Assembly (NCBI RefSeq): GCF_040797425.1
Contig: NZ_JBFNEH010000034.1
Coordinates: forward strand, 1 to 46,901
Source: Symbiobacterium sp040797425
GTDB taxonomy: Bacteria > Bacillota > Sulfobacillia > Symbiobacteriales > Symbiobacteriaceae
DNA: 46,901 nucleotides
Reading direction: 5' to 3'
The position numbers were made by a program, and so were the translations under genes. Of the stretch, positions 26,574-34,323 are shown in pieces. The stretch's first letter is position 1; each line of letters opens with the position of its first letter. The notes beneath the pieces are model-generated. The model had not been told where the DNA came from. It did no database searches and was given only the letters and a program-made list of their open reading frames with translations.

Positions 26574-27860
26574 TCAGCGGCCCCCGCCGGTGGCAGGCGC
26601 CTTGCGCATCGCCTCGGCGATGACGTCGGCGATGTGGCGCACCTGCACCTTGTCGGCGAGGCCGGCCCGCCGGACGCCTTCCAGCATCTCCAGGTGGCAC
26701 GGGGTATTGGCCACCACCAGCGTCGTGGCGCCGGTCTTCTCGACCTTGCGGGCCTTGTCGTCCAGCAGCCTGTCCGAAATCTCGGCCTGGGTGATCATGA
26801 ACGTGCCGGCGGCGCCGCAGCACCGGTCGGCCTCGGGCAGCTCCACGAACCGGGCGCCGGGCAGCGCCTTCAGCAGGTTGCGCGGCGGGGCGGCGACCTT
26901 CTGCACGTTGCGCAGGTGGCAGGAGTCCTGGTAGGTGTACACCCCCGGCATCTCGCCCATCGGGATGGGCCCGAGCTGCTCCACCAGCTCCGAGAAGTCG
27001 CGGCAGCGGGCGGAGAAGCGGCGCGCCCGGTCGGCCCACTCGGGGTCGTCGGCCAGCAGCTTGTCGTACTCCCGGAGGGCGGCACCGCAGCCGCCGGCGG
27101 TGCTGACGATGAAGTCGAAGCCGCCCTGCTCGAAGGCGGCGATGTTCCGCTTCGCCTGGGCCACGGCCATCTCGTGCTCGCCGGCATGGGCGTGCACTGC
27201 GCCGCAGCAGCCCTGGCCCTGCGGGATCACCACCTCACAGCCGAGGCGCGTGAGCACCTCGACGGCGTTTTGGTTGGTATCGAAGAAGACGATGTCGGAA
27301 AGGCATCCGGTGAAGAAGCCCACCTTGTACCGGCGCTGGCCGACGGCCGGGTTAACCTGCTGCCGCGCGGCCCGCCGGGCGGGAGACGCCACGGGCGGGA
27401 TCACCCGCTCCATGTCCGCCAGGCCCTTGCCGCCGACCTTCTCCACCAGGTTGAAGCGGTGCGCCAGGCCGTTCAGGTGCAGCTTCTGGTAGAGCCAGAG
27501 CGCCCAGCCAGAGAAGCGGATGCCGGCGGGAGTGCCCAGCAGGTAGTGGTAGGCCCAGCGCACGATGCCGGGCAGCGGCCGCACCTGGGCGAGCTGGGCC
27601 CGGCCCTGTTCCAGGATGTGCCCGTAGGTGACGCCGGCCGGGCAGGCGGGTTCGCAGCCCCGGCAGCCCAGGCAGGTGTCCAGCGGGCCGGCGATGTCCT
27701 CGATCTGGAGCTTCCCTTCCGTCACCGCCCGCATGAGGGCGATGCGGCCGCGCGGGCTGGCCGACTCCACCTGCAGCTCCCGGTAGCTGGGGCAGGCGGG
27801 CAGGCAGAAGCCGCAGCGCATGCAGTTGAGGACCATGTCCTCCGAGATCTGCACCTTCAC
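26574..27860 (-). CDS. glcF: Glycolate oxidase iron-sulfur subunit
   Basis: A 428-residue GlcF-like protein. Two 4Fe-4S ferredoxin motifs lie at the N-terminus (CMRCGFCLPACPSY and CLGCRGCEPACPAG), followed by two cysteine-rich CCG domains (FFTGCLSDIVF with QGQGCCGAVHAHAGE, and YQDSCHLRN with DRCCGAAGTF). It takes electrons from the flavoprotein subunit during oxidation of glycolate or another 2-hydroxy acid and passes them to the quinone pool. The GTG start overlaps the glcD stop by 4 nt (GTGA). There is no GlcE, as is usual in Gram-positive YsfC/YsfD-type pairs. Lactate is an alternative substrate. Confidence 0.93.
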   Translation of the reverse strand: MKVQISEDMVLNCMRCGFCLPACPSYRELQVESASPRGRIALMRAVTEGKLQIEDIAGPLDTCLGCRGCEPACPAGVTYGHILEQGRAQLAQVRPLPGIVRWAYHYLLGTPAGIRFSGWALWLYQKLHLNGLAHRFNLVEKVGGKGLADMERVIPPVASPARRAARQQVNPAVGQRRYKVGFFTGCLSDIVFFDTNQNAVEVLTRLGCEVVIPQGQGCCGAVHAHAGEHEMAVAQAKRNIAAFEQGGFDFIVSTAGGCGAALREYDKLLADDPEWADRARRFSARCRDFSELVEQLGPIPMGEMPGVYTYQDSCHLRNVQKVAAPPRNLLKALPGARFVELPEADRCCGAAGTFMITQAEISDRLLDDKARKVEKTGATTLVVANTPCHLEMLEGVRRAGLADKVQVRHIADVIAEAMRKAPATGGGR

Positions 27861-29269
27861 TGCCGCACCACCACCCGCTTCCGGGTCTCGCCGGCGAACA
27901 TCTTGCCCGGGTTCAGAATGTGGTGCGGATCAAAGGCGTTCTTGATCGCCTTCATCAGGTCGATGCCCACGGGGCCGACCTTCCACTCCAGGTAGGGCGC
28001 CTTGGCCTCGCCCACGCCGTGCTCGCCGGTGATGGTGCCGCCCAGCTCCAGCGCCTTGGCGTAGATCTCGGCGAAGGCCTGGTCTACCCGCTCGAGCTCT
28101 TCCTTGTTCCGCTCGTCGGTCATGCAGGTGGGGTGGAGGTTGCCGTCGCCGGCATGCCCGAAGGTGCAGATGTCGAGGTTGTACTTCCGGGCGACGCTCT
28201 GGATGTAGGCCACCATCGGGGCGAGCTGGCTGCGGGGCACCGTCGCGTCCTCGAGGATGGTGGTGGGCTTGCGCCGCGCCAGGGCCGAGAGCGCCCAGCG
28301 GCGGGCCTGCATCAGCCGGTCCTGCTCTGTCGGGTCGCTGGCGTGCTCCACGCGAGTGGCGCCCTCCTCCCGGCAGATCTCGGCGATGCGGGCGATGTCG
28401 GCGTCGCAGACGGATGCGGGTCCGTCCTGCTGGATCAGCAGCAGCGCGGCGGCGTCGGTGGGCAGGCCCAGGTGGACGTAGTCTTCCACCGCCCGGACGG
28501 TGCCGTTGTCCATGAACTCCAGCGTACAGGGGATGATGCGGTTGGCGATGATCTTGGACACCGCACGGGCCGCCGCCGTCATGTCGGCGAAGATGGCCAG
28601 GGCGGTGCGCTTGGTCTCGGGCATGGGCAGCAGCTTCAGCGTGACCTCGGTGACGATGCAGAGGGTGCCCTCCGACCCGCAGATCAGCTTCACCAGGTCG
28701 TAGCCGGCCACGTCCTTCACGTTCTTGCCGCCGGCCCGGAAGACGCGCCCGTCGGCCGTGACCGCCTCGAGGGCGATCACGTAGTCCTTGGTGACGCCGT
28801 ACTTCAAGCCCCGCAGGCCGCCGGCGGACTCCATCACGTTGCCGCCCAGCGTGGAGGAGGTCATGGAGCCGGGGTCGGGCGGGTAGAAGAGGCCCACTTC
28901 CTCCACGGCCTTGTGCAGGGCCGCGGTGACCACCCCGGCCTGGGCGGTGACCGTCAGGTTCTCCTGGTCGATCTCCAGAATGCTGTTCATCCGGTTGAGA
29001 GACATGACGATGCCGCCGGACGTGGGCACGGTGCCGGCCGAGAGGTTGGTACCGGCGCCGCGGGTATGCACCGGGATGCGGTGCTCGTGGGCCACGCGCA
29101 TCACGGCAGCGACCTCGTCGGTGGTGCGCGGCAGAACCACGGCGTCCGGGAGTCGCTGGTACAGCGGCGTGGCGTCGTAGGAGTAGGCCATCAAGTCTGC
29201 CTTGCTGGTGAGGCACCACTCGGGGCCCACGGCTTGCCGGAGCGCATCCAGAATTTCGGGCTTGAGCAT
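27857..29269 (-). CDS. glcD: Glycolate oxidase FAD-binding subunit
   Basis: A 470-residue FAD-linked oxidase of the VAO/PCMH fold. The FAD-binding domain has VVLPRTTDEVAAVMRVAHEH and the pyrophosphate loop VHTRGAGTNLSAGTVP, with SSTLGGNVMESAGG further on. The C-terminal oxidase domain ends with the conserved FGHAGDGNLHP and GTITGEHGVGEAK segments, whose histidines sit at the flavin. It oxidises glycolate (or D-lactate) to the keto acid. ATG with AAAGGAAG 9 nt upstream. It is first in a two-gene operon with glcF and is probably controlled through the palindrome at 29319-29331. Confidence 0.95.
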   Translation of the reverse strand: MLKPEILDALRQAVGPEWCLTSKADLMAYSYDATPLYQRLPDAVVLPRTTDEVAAVMRVAHEHRIPVHTRGAGTNLSAGTVPTSGGIVMSLNRMNSILEIDQENLTVTAQAGVVTAALHKAVEEVGLFYPPDPGSMTSSTLGGNVMESAGGLRGLKYGVTKDYVIALEAVTADGRVFRAGGKNVKDVAGYDLVKLICGSEGTLCIVTEVTLKLLPMPETKRTALAIFADMTAAARAVSKIIANRIIPCTLEFMDNGTVRAVEDYVHLGLPTDAAALLLIQQDGPASVCDADIARIAEICREEGATRVEHASDPTEQDRLMQARRWALSALARRKPTTILEDATVPRSQLAPMVAYIQSVARKYNLDICTFGHAGDGNLHPTCMTDERNKEELERVDQAFAEIYAKALELGGTITGEHGVGEAKAPYLEWKVGPVGIDLMKAIKNAFDPHHILNPGKMFAGETRKRVVVRQ

Positions 29270-29318
29270 GGCGTCGATCTTCCTTTCGCGTGGGGCTCCA
29301 TGTGAGCAAGTCGGTCAG

Positions 29319-29331
29319 GTGGTCAGACCAC
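29319..29331 (-). promoter_or_regulatory. Palindromic candidate operator of glcDF, GntR/FadR type
   Basis: GTGGTC-A-GACCAC is a perfect 13-bp inverted repeat 50 nt upstream of the glcD start. It contains TGGTCTGACCA, which fits the TGGTnnnACCA pattern bound by FadR-subfamily GntR regulators such as PdhR, LldR and GlcC. A partial extra half-site (GGTCAG) is adjacent at 29313. No regulator gene is in the window. Confidence 0.5.
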
Positions 29332-29374
29332 TCCACGCATTGGAGTACGTGACCGGCACCGGTTTTCCTGCTGT

Positions 29375-29404
29375 AAAAAACAGCGAGGAGCAGAGCGCTC
29401 CTCG
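29375..29404 (-). terminator. Rho-independent terminator
   Basis: Read on the minus strand: an 8-bp stem CGAGGAGC/GCTCCTCG with a 5-nt loop, then CTG and six T residues. It ends the 112-residue orphan gene and insulates glcD from it. Confidence 0.88.
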
Positions 29405-29419
29405 GCGGCGCACCGCCCC

Positions 29420-29758
29420 TCACTCGGCCTGTCCCAGGGCCTTCTTGGCCAGATAGGCGGCCATCAGGCGGTCGTACGTCGCCTGACTGTAGGGGAACGA
29501 GACCACGGTCATCAGTACCACCATGCCGTCGCCCCGGTGGAAGTGGACCGAATCGCACTGGGAGCCGTCGTCCAGGTCTTCCACAAACGCCTCCATCACG
29601 GCGGTGGCCGCCTCCTCGGAGAACGGCTCTTCCAACTCCATCTCTCTGCAGATCTGCTTGTAGCGTTCTTCGGGCAGCTTCAGGTCAAGGTACTGCTGGA
29701 TGTAGATCCGCGGCTTTCCGCGGTCGGTCGTCGCGCCCTGCCATCGATCTCCGGCCAC
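29420..29758 (-). CDS. Orphan protein, 112 residues
   Basis: I do not recognise this family. The protein is acidic and soluble, with PRIYIQQYLDLKLPEERYKQ, a helical middle with EEAATAVMEAFVEDLDD and a strand pair around SVHFHRGDGMVVLMTVVSF. No signal peptide or membrane segment. GTG at 29758 is chosen because AAAGGGGGG lies 8-9 nt upstream and a good promoter precedes it. A longer frame reaches 30061 but crosses that promoter and is not coding. Flanked by its own promoter and terminator, it is a convincing single-gene unit of unknown role. Confidence 0.7.
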   Translation of the reverse strand: MAGDRWQGATTDRGKPRIYIQQYLDLKLPEERYKQICREMELEEPFSEEAATAVMEAFVEDLDDGSQCDSVHFHRGDGMVVLMTVVSFPYSQATYDRLMAAYLAKKALGQAE

Positions 29759-29783
29759 TGCGAAGGACCCCCCTTTCCCCCTC

Positions 29784-29812
29784 AGTATAGCGTCCGGCCG
29801 CGTCCTTCTCAA
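29784..29812 (-). promoter_or_regulatory. Sigma-A-type promoter of the 112-residue orphan
   Basis: On the minus strand, TTGAGA (29807-29812) and TATACT (29784-29789) are separated by 17 bp. The -10 lies about 25 nt before the GTG start. Confidence 0.8.
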
Positions 29813-29859
29813 CTCGAACGGCGCCGCATAAGCATTCGTGGCTGGAGGGGTGAGGGCAC

Positions 29860-30351
29860 ATGGTGCGGGTGCGGGCCTATCGACCGGCGGAACTGCCTCT
29901 GGTGCTGGCGCGGGGCGTGGCCTCCGCCCGGGACCAGCTGGTGGGCCGCGAGCGGCCGCACGCCTGCGGCGGTGCGCTGGAGCGGCAGTTTCACGAGATG
30001 TACCGGCTCGTGCTTTCCGTGCCGGACAGCGCGCTGCTGGTGGCGGAGCTCGCCGGACCACCGCCGCCGGGAGCGCCGGACGGCGCCCTCGCGGGGCACG
30101 TGCTCCTGCTGCCGCAGGGGAACCCGTTCACGGGGGCACCGGAGGTGGTCGTGATGGACATCTGGGTCCATCCCGCCCTCCGGGGCCGGGGCATTGGGAC
30201 GCGCCTTCTGGCCGCGGCGGAGGCGCACGCTCGCCGGATCGGCGCCCGCGGGCTGGTGGCGCAGATCGCCCTGCACAACGGGGCCTCGCTGGCGCTGTTC
30301 CGCCGCAGCGGGTTCGTGCAGGAGCGGGTGGTGGTGGGGAAAGGATGGTGA
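29860..30351 (+). CDS. GNAT-family N-acetyltransferase
   Basis: A 163-residue single-domain acetyltransferase using acetyl-CoA. The core motif A is VVVMDIWVHPALRGRGIGTRLLAAAEAHAR, with the R-G-x-G-I-G pyrophosphate loop at RGRGIGT. Motif B follows with LVAQIALHNGASLALFRRSGF, where the N near the end (HNGAS) and the SGF turn are typical. The acceptor is unknown; the N-terminal half is variable. ATG start with a TGAGGG site close by and GGAGGGG further away. It is convergent with the zinc-protease gene. Confidence 0.9.
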   Translation: MVRVRAYRPAELPLVLARGVASARDQLVGRERPHACGGALERQFHEMYRLVLSVPDSALLVAELAGPPPPGAPDGALAGHVLLLPQGNPFTGAPEVVVMDIWVHPALRGRGIGTRLLAAAEAHARRIGARGLVAQIALHNGASLALFRRSGFVQERVVVGKGW

Positions 30352-30411
30352 GGGGAGGCCCCGGGGGTTGAGGAGGCCCGCCGGCTCGGGAGGGGGATGG
30401 ACCGGCGGGCG

Positions 30412-30439
30412 GAACGGGAACCCGGCGGGGGTTCCGTTC
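30412..30439 (+). terminator. Hairpin between convergent genes
   Basis: GAACGGGAACCC pairs with GGGTTCCGTTC (one bulged G) across a short loop, overlapping the stop codon of the zinc-protease gene. It lacks a good T-run, so its strength as a terminator is uncertain. Confidence 0.45.
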
Positions 30440-31283
30440 AGGCGATCCGCCGCAGGATCTCGACGGACGGCAGGCAAAGCAGCTCCGGCATGGCGCCCGT
30501 CCCGAACCGGTCCAGGTAGCGGCGGCAGAGGGAGTAGCCCACCCAGTAGCCGCTGATGGGCGCTTCTCGGCTGAAGTAGCGGAGGAAGACCGGCATCCCC
30601 GCGGCGCCGAAATCCCGGGCCGCCGCGGCCACCGCCTCGGCGTCGTGCGCCCGATGCCAGGCGAGGCGCAAGGGGTCCATGAAGGTGGCCAGGGTCTCCC
30701 GGCCCAGCAGGAGGTCGGTGAAGAGCAGGGCCGTTCCCTCCAGCATCACCATGTCCAGCAGGGTGAGCCGCCGGGGGGTGGGCGGCAGCCCCAGCGCCTC
30801 CATGCGCACGGCGTGGGCCGCCTCGTGGGGCAGCATCTCCACCACCTCGTCGGGGTGGTACCAGTACTTGGGGCCCGGCGGCGGGGCGGGAGAGAAACGC
30901 TCCAGCCCCAGGGCGATGGCCGGCCGTCCCCCGACGGCGATGGTGGCGGCGGGGGCGGCGAAGAAGAGCGTGGCCAGGTAGAGCGGCGGCAGCGGGCCGG
31001 GGAGCAGCGGGCGCAGCGCGTCCAGGATCTCCCCGGCCCGGCGTTCCATGTCATAGCTGGGCGCCGGCCGCAGGGCCCGGTGGAGGGCAGGGGCCAGGCG
31101 GGACACGGTTCCGGGCAGCCCACCAGGGTCCAGGAGCGCCGGGCCGTAGGTCTCGGCCAGGCCGTCGAAGTAGGCCCGGTGGGGGCGGTAGGCCATGTCG
31201 TGAAACGCCGGCCAGAGCGGGGCGCCGCGCGCCGCGGCCTCGAGAGCCAGGAGGACGTCGCGATAGACGGGAAGTGCGCCCAT
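30438..31283 (-). CDS. Putative zinc-dependent protease (DUF2268-like)
   Basis: A 281-residue soluble protein with a zincin motif: H153-E154-A-A-H157 in EMLPHEAAHAVRMEALG. A downstream Glu in LDMVMLEGTALLF could be the third ligand, and the late segment SGYWVGYSLCRRYLDRFG matches DUF2268-type predicted zinc proteases. The first half contains a long helix region and a beta segment (ATIAVGGRPAIALGLERF). No signal peptide, so it should be cytoplasmic. ATG at 31283 is preferred because GGGGT lies 7 nt upstream; GTG at 31292 sits on that site. It lies 48 nt downstream of trpB in the same direction. Confidence 0.7.
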   Translation of the reverse strand: MGALPVYRDVLLALEAAARGAPLWPAFHDMAYRPHRAYFDGLAETYGPALLDPGGLPGTVSRLAPALHRALRPAPSYDMERRAGEILDALRPLLPGPLPPLYLATLFFAAPAATIAVGGRPAIALGLERFSPAPPPGPKYWYHPDEVVEMLPHEAAHAVRMEALGLPPTPRRLTLLDMVMLEGTALLFTDLLLGRETLATFMDPLRLAWHRAHDAEAVAAAARDFGAAGMPVFLRYFSREAPISGYWVGYSLCRRYLDRFGTGAMPELLCLPSVEILRRIA

Positions 31284-31331
31284 GAAGAACACCCCGGGCC
31301 CAGCCTATGCGGCCGGACCCGGGAGCGGGAT

Positions 31332-32501
31332 TTACTGCGCCTGCCTGATCATGCGGAAGACCTGTTCGACGTCCTTGTCGCCCCGGCCCGAGAGGTTGAC
31401 GAGGATGATCTTGTCCCTGTCCAGGGTTGGGGCCAGCTTGAGCGCATAGGCGACGGCGTGGGCGCTCTCCAGGGCCGGGATGATGCCTTCGGTGCGGGAA
31501 AGCATCTGGAAGGCCTCGAGCACCTCCTCGTTGGTCACCGTGTGGTACTCGGCCCGCCCCGACTCTTTCAGGTAGCTGTGCTCGGGCCCGATGCCCGGAT
31601 AGTCCAGGCCGGCAGCGATCGAGTAGGTGGGCCGGGGGTTCCCGTGCTCGTCCAGGAGTACCAGGGACCTGAACCCGTGCAGGACGGCCGGCACGCCCTG
31701 GGTCAGCGTGGCGGCCTGGTCGGGCTCGACGCCGATCAGGCGCACCGTCGGTTCGTCGAGGTAGTGCGCGAACGCGCCGATCGCGTTGCTCCCCCCGCCG
31801 ACGCAGGCGACCACGACATCCGGCAGCCGGCCCTCCTTCTCGAGCATCTGCCGCTTGGACTCCTCGCTGATGATCGACTGGAAGTGCTTCACCATGGTCG
31901 GGTACGGGTGCGGGCCCACGGCCGAGCCCAGCAAGTAGAAGGTGTTCCGGTAGTTGGCCACCAGGTCGGCCAGAGCCTCGTCCACGGCGTCTTTCAGGCG
32001 GCCCTGGCCCTTGCTGACGGGCACCACCCGGGTGCCGAGCAGCTCCATGCGGAACACGTTCAGCGCCTGGCGGCGGGTGTCCTCGGCGCCCATGTAGATG
32101 ACGCACTCCATCCCGAACATCGCACAGGCGGTCGCCGTGGCCACGCCATGCTGGCCGGCCCCGGTTTCGGCGATTACCCGCCTGGCGCCCATCCGCTTGG
32201 CCAGCAGGATCTGCCCCAGCACGTTGTTGATCTTGTGCGAGCCCGTGTGGTTCAGGTCCTCGCGCTTCAGGTAGACCCGCGCCCCGCCCAGCATCTCCGT
32301 CAGCCTCCGGGCGAAGGTCAGCGGGCTCTCCCGGCCGATGTACTCCCTGAGGTAGTACCTGTACTCGCTGACGAACTCCGGGTCATCCTTGTACCGGAAG
32401 AACTGCTCCGCCAGGTAGTCCAGGACCTCCTGCAACTCAGGCGGGACGAAGCTGCCCCCAAACTGCCCGAACTACCCTTCTCGCTCGCTCGCCGCCGTCA
32501 T
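31332..32501 (-). CDS. trpB: Tryptophan synthase beta chain, with in-frame amber at codon 10
   Basis: The beta subunit condenses indole with serine on PLP. The body is a standard TrpB: LKREDLNHTGSHKINN with the PLP lysine, the AETGAGQHGVAT catalytic Glu, GGGSNAIGAF for the cofactor phosphate, and LSGRGDKD near the end. From the ATG at 32501 (GGGGGAAGG upstream) the frame reads MTAASEREG, then TAG at 32472-32474, then FGQFGGSFVPPEL, the normal N-terminus. Family members have Tyr where the amber lies (GYFGQFGG), so one base change explains it. Without the amber it would be 389 residues, a normal length. An alternative TTG start at 32435 has no ribosome site and would lose 22 residues. No other trp genes adjoin it. 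Confidence 0.9.
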
Positions 32502-32532
32502 TCGCCTTCCCCCTCTGTCGGTGCTCATGGGT

Positions 32533-32572
32533 ATGGCAAAATGTTACCATAAATCTGTTGCCTTGTAGACAA
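32533..32572 (-). promoter_or_regulatory. Two candidate operators upstream of trpB
   Basis: TATGG/CCATA flank a 10-nt centre at 32533-32552 (with TGGnAA...TTnCCA inside), and TTGT-AG-ACAA forms a 10-bp palindrome at 32563-32572, itself inside GTTG/CAAC. The second overlaps a possible -35 (TTGTCT). No regulator is identified, so this is suggestive only. Confidence 0.35.
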
Positions 32573-32650
32573 CTCGGCGGCGAAACAGACGCGACGGCCT
32601 CCCGTTGAGCAGACGCTGTCAGGTATGCGCCGGCCGGTGCGGGTGCCTGC

Positions 32651-33031
32651 TCAGGCTCCTTCCAGCCAGGGAGGGAGCTCGTAGGCCCGGCACTGCCGGG
32701 ACTTGCCCACGAAGGGCGCGCCGAAGGAGCGGCCGCAGGCGCACCGGTGCTGGGCATTCAGGCGGCGGAAGCGAAACCGGGGCGGTCTCAGCCGGTCGTT
32801 GTACTCGAGGACGGCCCCCTCCACAACCTCGGCCAGGGCAGGGGCCACGTACACGGCGACGCCGTCCTGCCGGACCACCAGGTCGCCTTCCTGCGGAACG
32901 TCCAGCGACATGTAGAGAAACTGGCCGCAGCATCCGCCGGGCTGCGGTGCAATGCGCAGGGAGCAGTCGGGCCGCTGTGCGGTCGCCGTCAGGCGCCGGA
33001 TCTGGAGCACCGCCGTTGACGCCAGGCGCAT
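32651..33031 (-). CDS. Divergent IscA/HesB-like protein
   Basis: A 126-residue protein with the A-type carrier layout: an N-terminal VLQIRRLTA region, the LRIAPQPGGCCGQFLYM segment in the place of the first ligand motif, a middle with DGVAVYVAPALAEVVEG, and a CACGRSFG pair near the end. Cysteines fit the usual C...CxC pattern, but the first is doubled (GGCCGQ). After CACGRSFG it continues for about 26 residues with another Cys (SRQCRAYELPPWLEG). The residues before CACG (FRFRRLNAQHR) differ from the usual NPNA. It may bind a cluster or metal in a non-standard way. ATG start with AAGGGAG 5 nt and GGAGGTGA further upstream. Confidence 0.7.
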   Translation of the reverse strand: MRLASTAVLQIRRLTATAQRPDCSLRIAPQPGGCCGQFLYMSLDVPQEGDLVVRQDGVAVYVAPALAEVVEGAVLEYNDRLRPPRFRFRRLNAQHRCACGRSFGAPFVGKSRQCRAYELPPWLEGA

Positions 33032-33216
33032 CGCGCTCCCTTCACCTCCGGAAGCGTCAGCCCAGATTTTGTCGTTTACAGGGCTCGTCCCGCTCTGGCA
33101 GCCGGAAGGTGCGGCGGGGTTCCATGCAGGCCGCAGGCCGGGCGGAACGGGGGTTCAGAAGCATCTCATTAAGGTGAAACGGCGCAGGCGCCGCATCGGT
33201 TCAGAACTGCAGAAGA

Positions 33217-33238
33217 GGAGGAGGCTTTCGCCTCCTCC
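33217..33238 (-). terminator. Rho-independent terminator
   Basis: A perfect 9-bp stem GGAGGAGGC/GCCTCCTCC capped by a stable GAAA tetraloop on the minus strand, then TCTTCTGC. It lies just beyond the stop of the 57-residue gene. Confidence 0.8.
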
Positions 33239-33245
33239 CCGTGGC

Positions 33246-33419
33246 CTACTCGTTGGGACCGTGGTGGTTGGAGTAGTACTGCTTGGTGACCGGGATCGTG
33301 CGGCGGACCTTTGTCATCCGCAGGTTCCCTTCCACCTTCTCTACATCCACCGGGTTGTACCGCTGCCTGAGTTCCCACTTGTCGGACTGCCGCATTTCCG
33401 GTGGAAACACTTCGGACAT
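33246..33419 (-). CDS. Small orphan protein, 57 residues
   Basis: A basic, hydrophilic 57-residue protein with no membrane segment: MSEVFPPEMRQSDKWELR at the start and KVRRTIPVTKQYYSNHHG near the end. I recognise no family. The ATG at 33419 sits 8 nt after GGGGAGG; the upstream GTG at 33428 overlaps that site. It begins 49 nt after the last permease gene of the sugar transporter and ends in a GAAA-loop terminator, so it may be the last gene of that transcript. Real-gene support is the start signal and terminator, not homology. Confidence 0.6.
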   Translation of the reverse strand: MSEVFPPEMRQSDKWELRQRYNPVDVEKVEGNLRMTKVRRTIPVTKQYYSNHHGPNE

Positions 33420-33468
33420 GCCAGGCACCTCCCCAAGAGAGTCGGGCCCGGCTATAGCATGCCCGCGA

Positions 33469-34323
33469 TCAGCCCTTCACCGCGCCGGCCATCAGCCCGC
33501 GCACGTACCAGCGGCCGAGCAGGATGTAAACCAGGAGAGTGGGCAGGGCGGCGATGAGCGCCGCGGCCATCTGCACGTTCCACTGCACGATCTGGCTGCC
33601 CGACAAATTCTGCAGGGCCACCATGATCGGCTGCTTGGTCGACTGGGTGATGGAGACCGCAAACAGGAACTCGTTCCAGATCTGGGTGAACTGCCAGATG
33701 CCCGTCACCACGAAGCCTGGCAGCGAGAGCGGCAGAGCGATGCGCACGTAGGCGCCCCACACGCCCGCACCGTCGATGCGGGCGGCATCCATGAGCGAGT
33801 CGGGGATCTGCGCGTAGAAGTTGCGGAACATCAGCGTGGTGATCGGGATGCCGTAGACGACGTGCACCAGTACCAACCCGGAGATGGTGTTGTACAGCTT
33901 GATCTCCTGCAGGAACCGGATGAGCGGGATGAGGATCGACTGGTAGGGCACGAACATGCCGAACAGCAGGAAGGTGAAGACCTGGTCGGCGTAGCGGAAC
34001 CGCCACTTGGCCAGCACGTAGCCGTTCAGCGACCCCACCAGCGACGAGATGATCGTCGCCGGGATGACCAGGGCGAAGGTGTTGATGAGGTTCGGGCGCA
34101 GTTTCTCGAAGGCCACGGCGTAGCTCTGGAAGCTGAAGGTCCGCGGCCACTGCCACATCTGCTCCAGGGTGATCTGGTCCATCGGCTTCAGGCTCGTGGC
34201 CAGCATCACGTAGACTGGGGCGACGAAGAAGACCGCCACCGCGATCATGAGGAGGTAGAGGAGGGGTGCCTTCAGGCGCTCCGCCAGGGAACGGGGAGGC
34301 ACGGCGCTAGTTGATGTCGACAT
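33469..34323 (-). CDS. Sugar ABC transporter permease, MalG type (CUT1)
   Basis: A 284-residue inner-membrane permease with six helices. The cytoplasmic EAA loop that docks the ATPase reads DAARIDGAGVWGAYVRIALPLSLPG, and the C-terminus RWYVRGLMAGAVKG is the typical MalG-like ending. It pairs with the MalF-type permease, whose gene overlaps it by 17 nt, and with the binding protein upstream. ATG start; GGAGGAGGG 9 nt upstream lies within the MalF-type coding sequence. No ATPase gene is present in the cluster, so a shared MsmX/MalK-like ATPase is presumably encoded elsewhere. Confidence 0.94.
   Translation of the reverse strand: MSTSTSAVPPRSLAERLKAPLLYLLMIAVAVFFVAPVYVMLATSLKPMDQITLEQMWQWPRTFSFQSYAVAFEKLRPNLINTFALVIPATIISSLVGSLNGYVLAKWRFRYADQVFTFLLFGMFVPYQSILIPLIRFLQEIKLYNTISGLVLVHVVYGIPITTLMFRNFYAQIPDSLMDAARIDGAGVWGAYVRIALPLSLPGFVVTGIWQFTQIWNEFLFAVSITQSTKQPIMVALQNLSGSQIVQWNVQMAAALIAALPTLLVYILLGRWYVRGLMAGAVKG

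Noticed and set aside
29759..30061. N-terminal extension of the 112-residue orphan
   Set aside because: The extension crosses a strong promoter and ribosome binding site and is Pro/Arg/Ala-rich without homology-like character.
32472..32474. TAG in trpB decoded as pyrrolysine
   Set aside because: The residue expected there is an ordinary Tyr in the family, and nothing in the window suggests pyrrolysine machinery; a point mutation or sequencing error is simpler.
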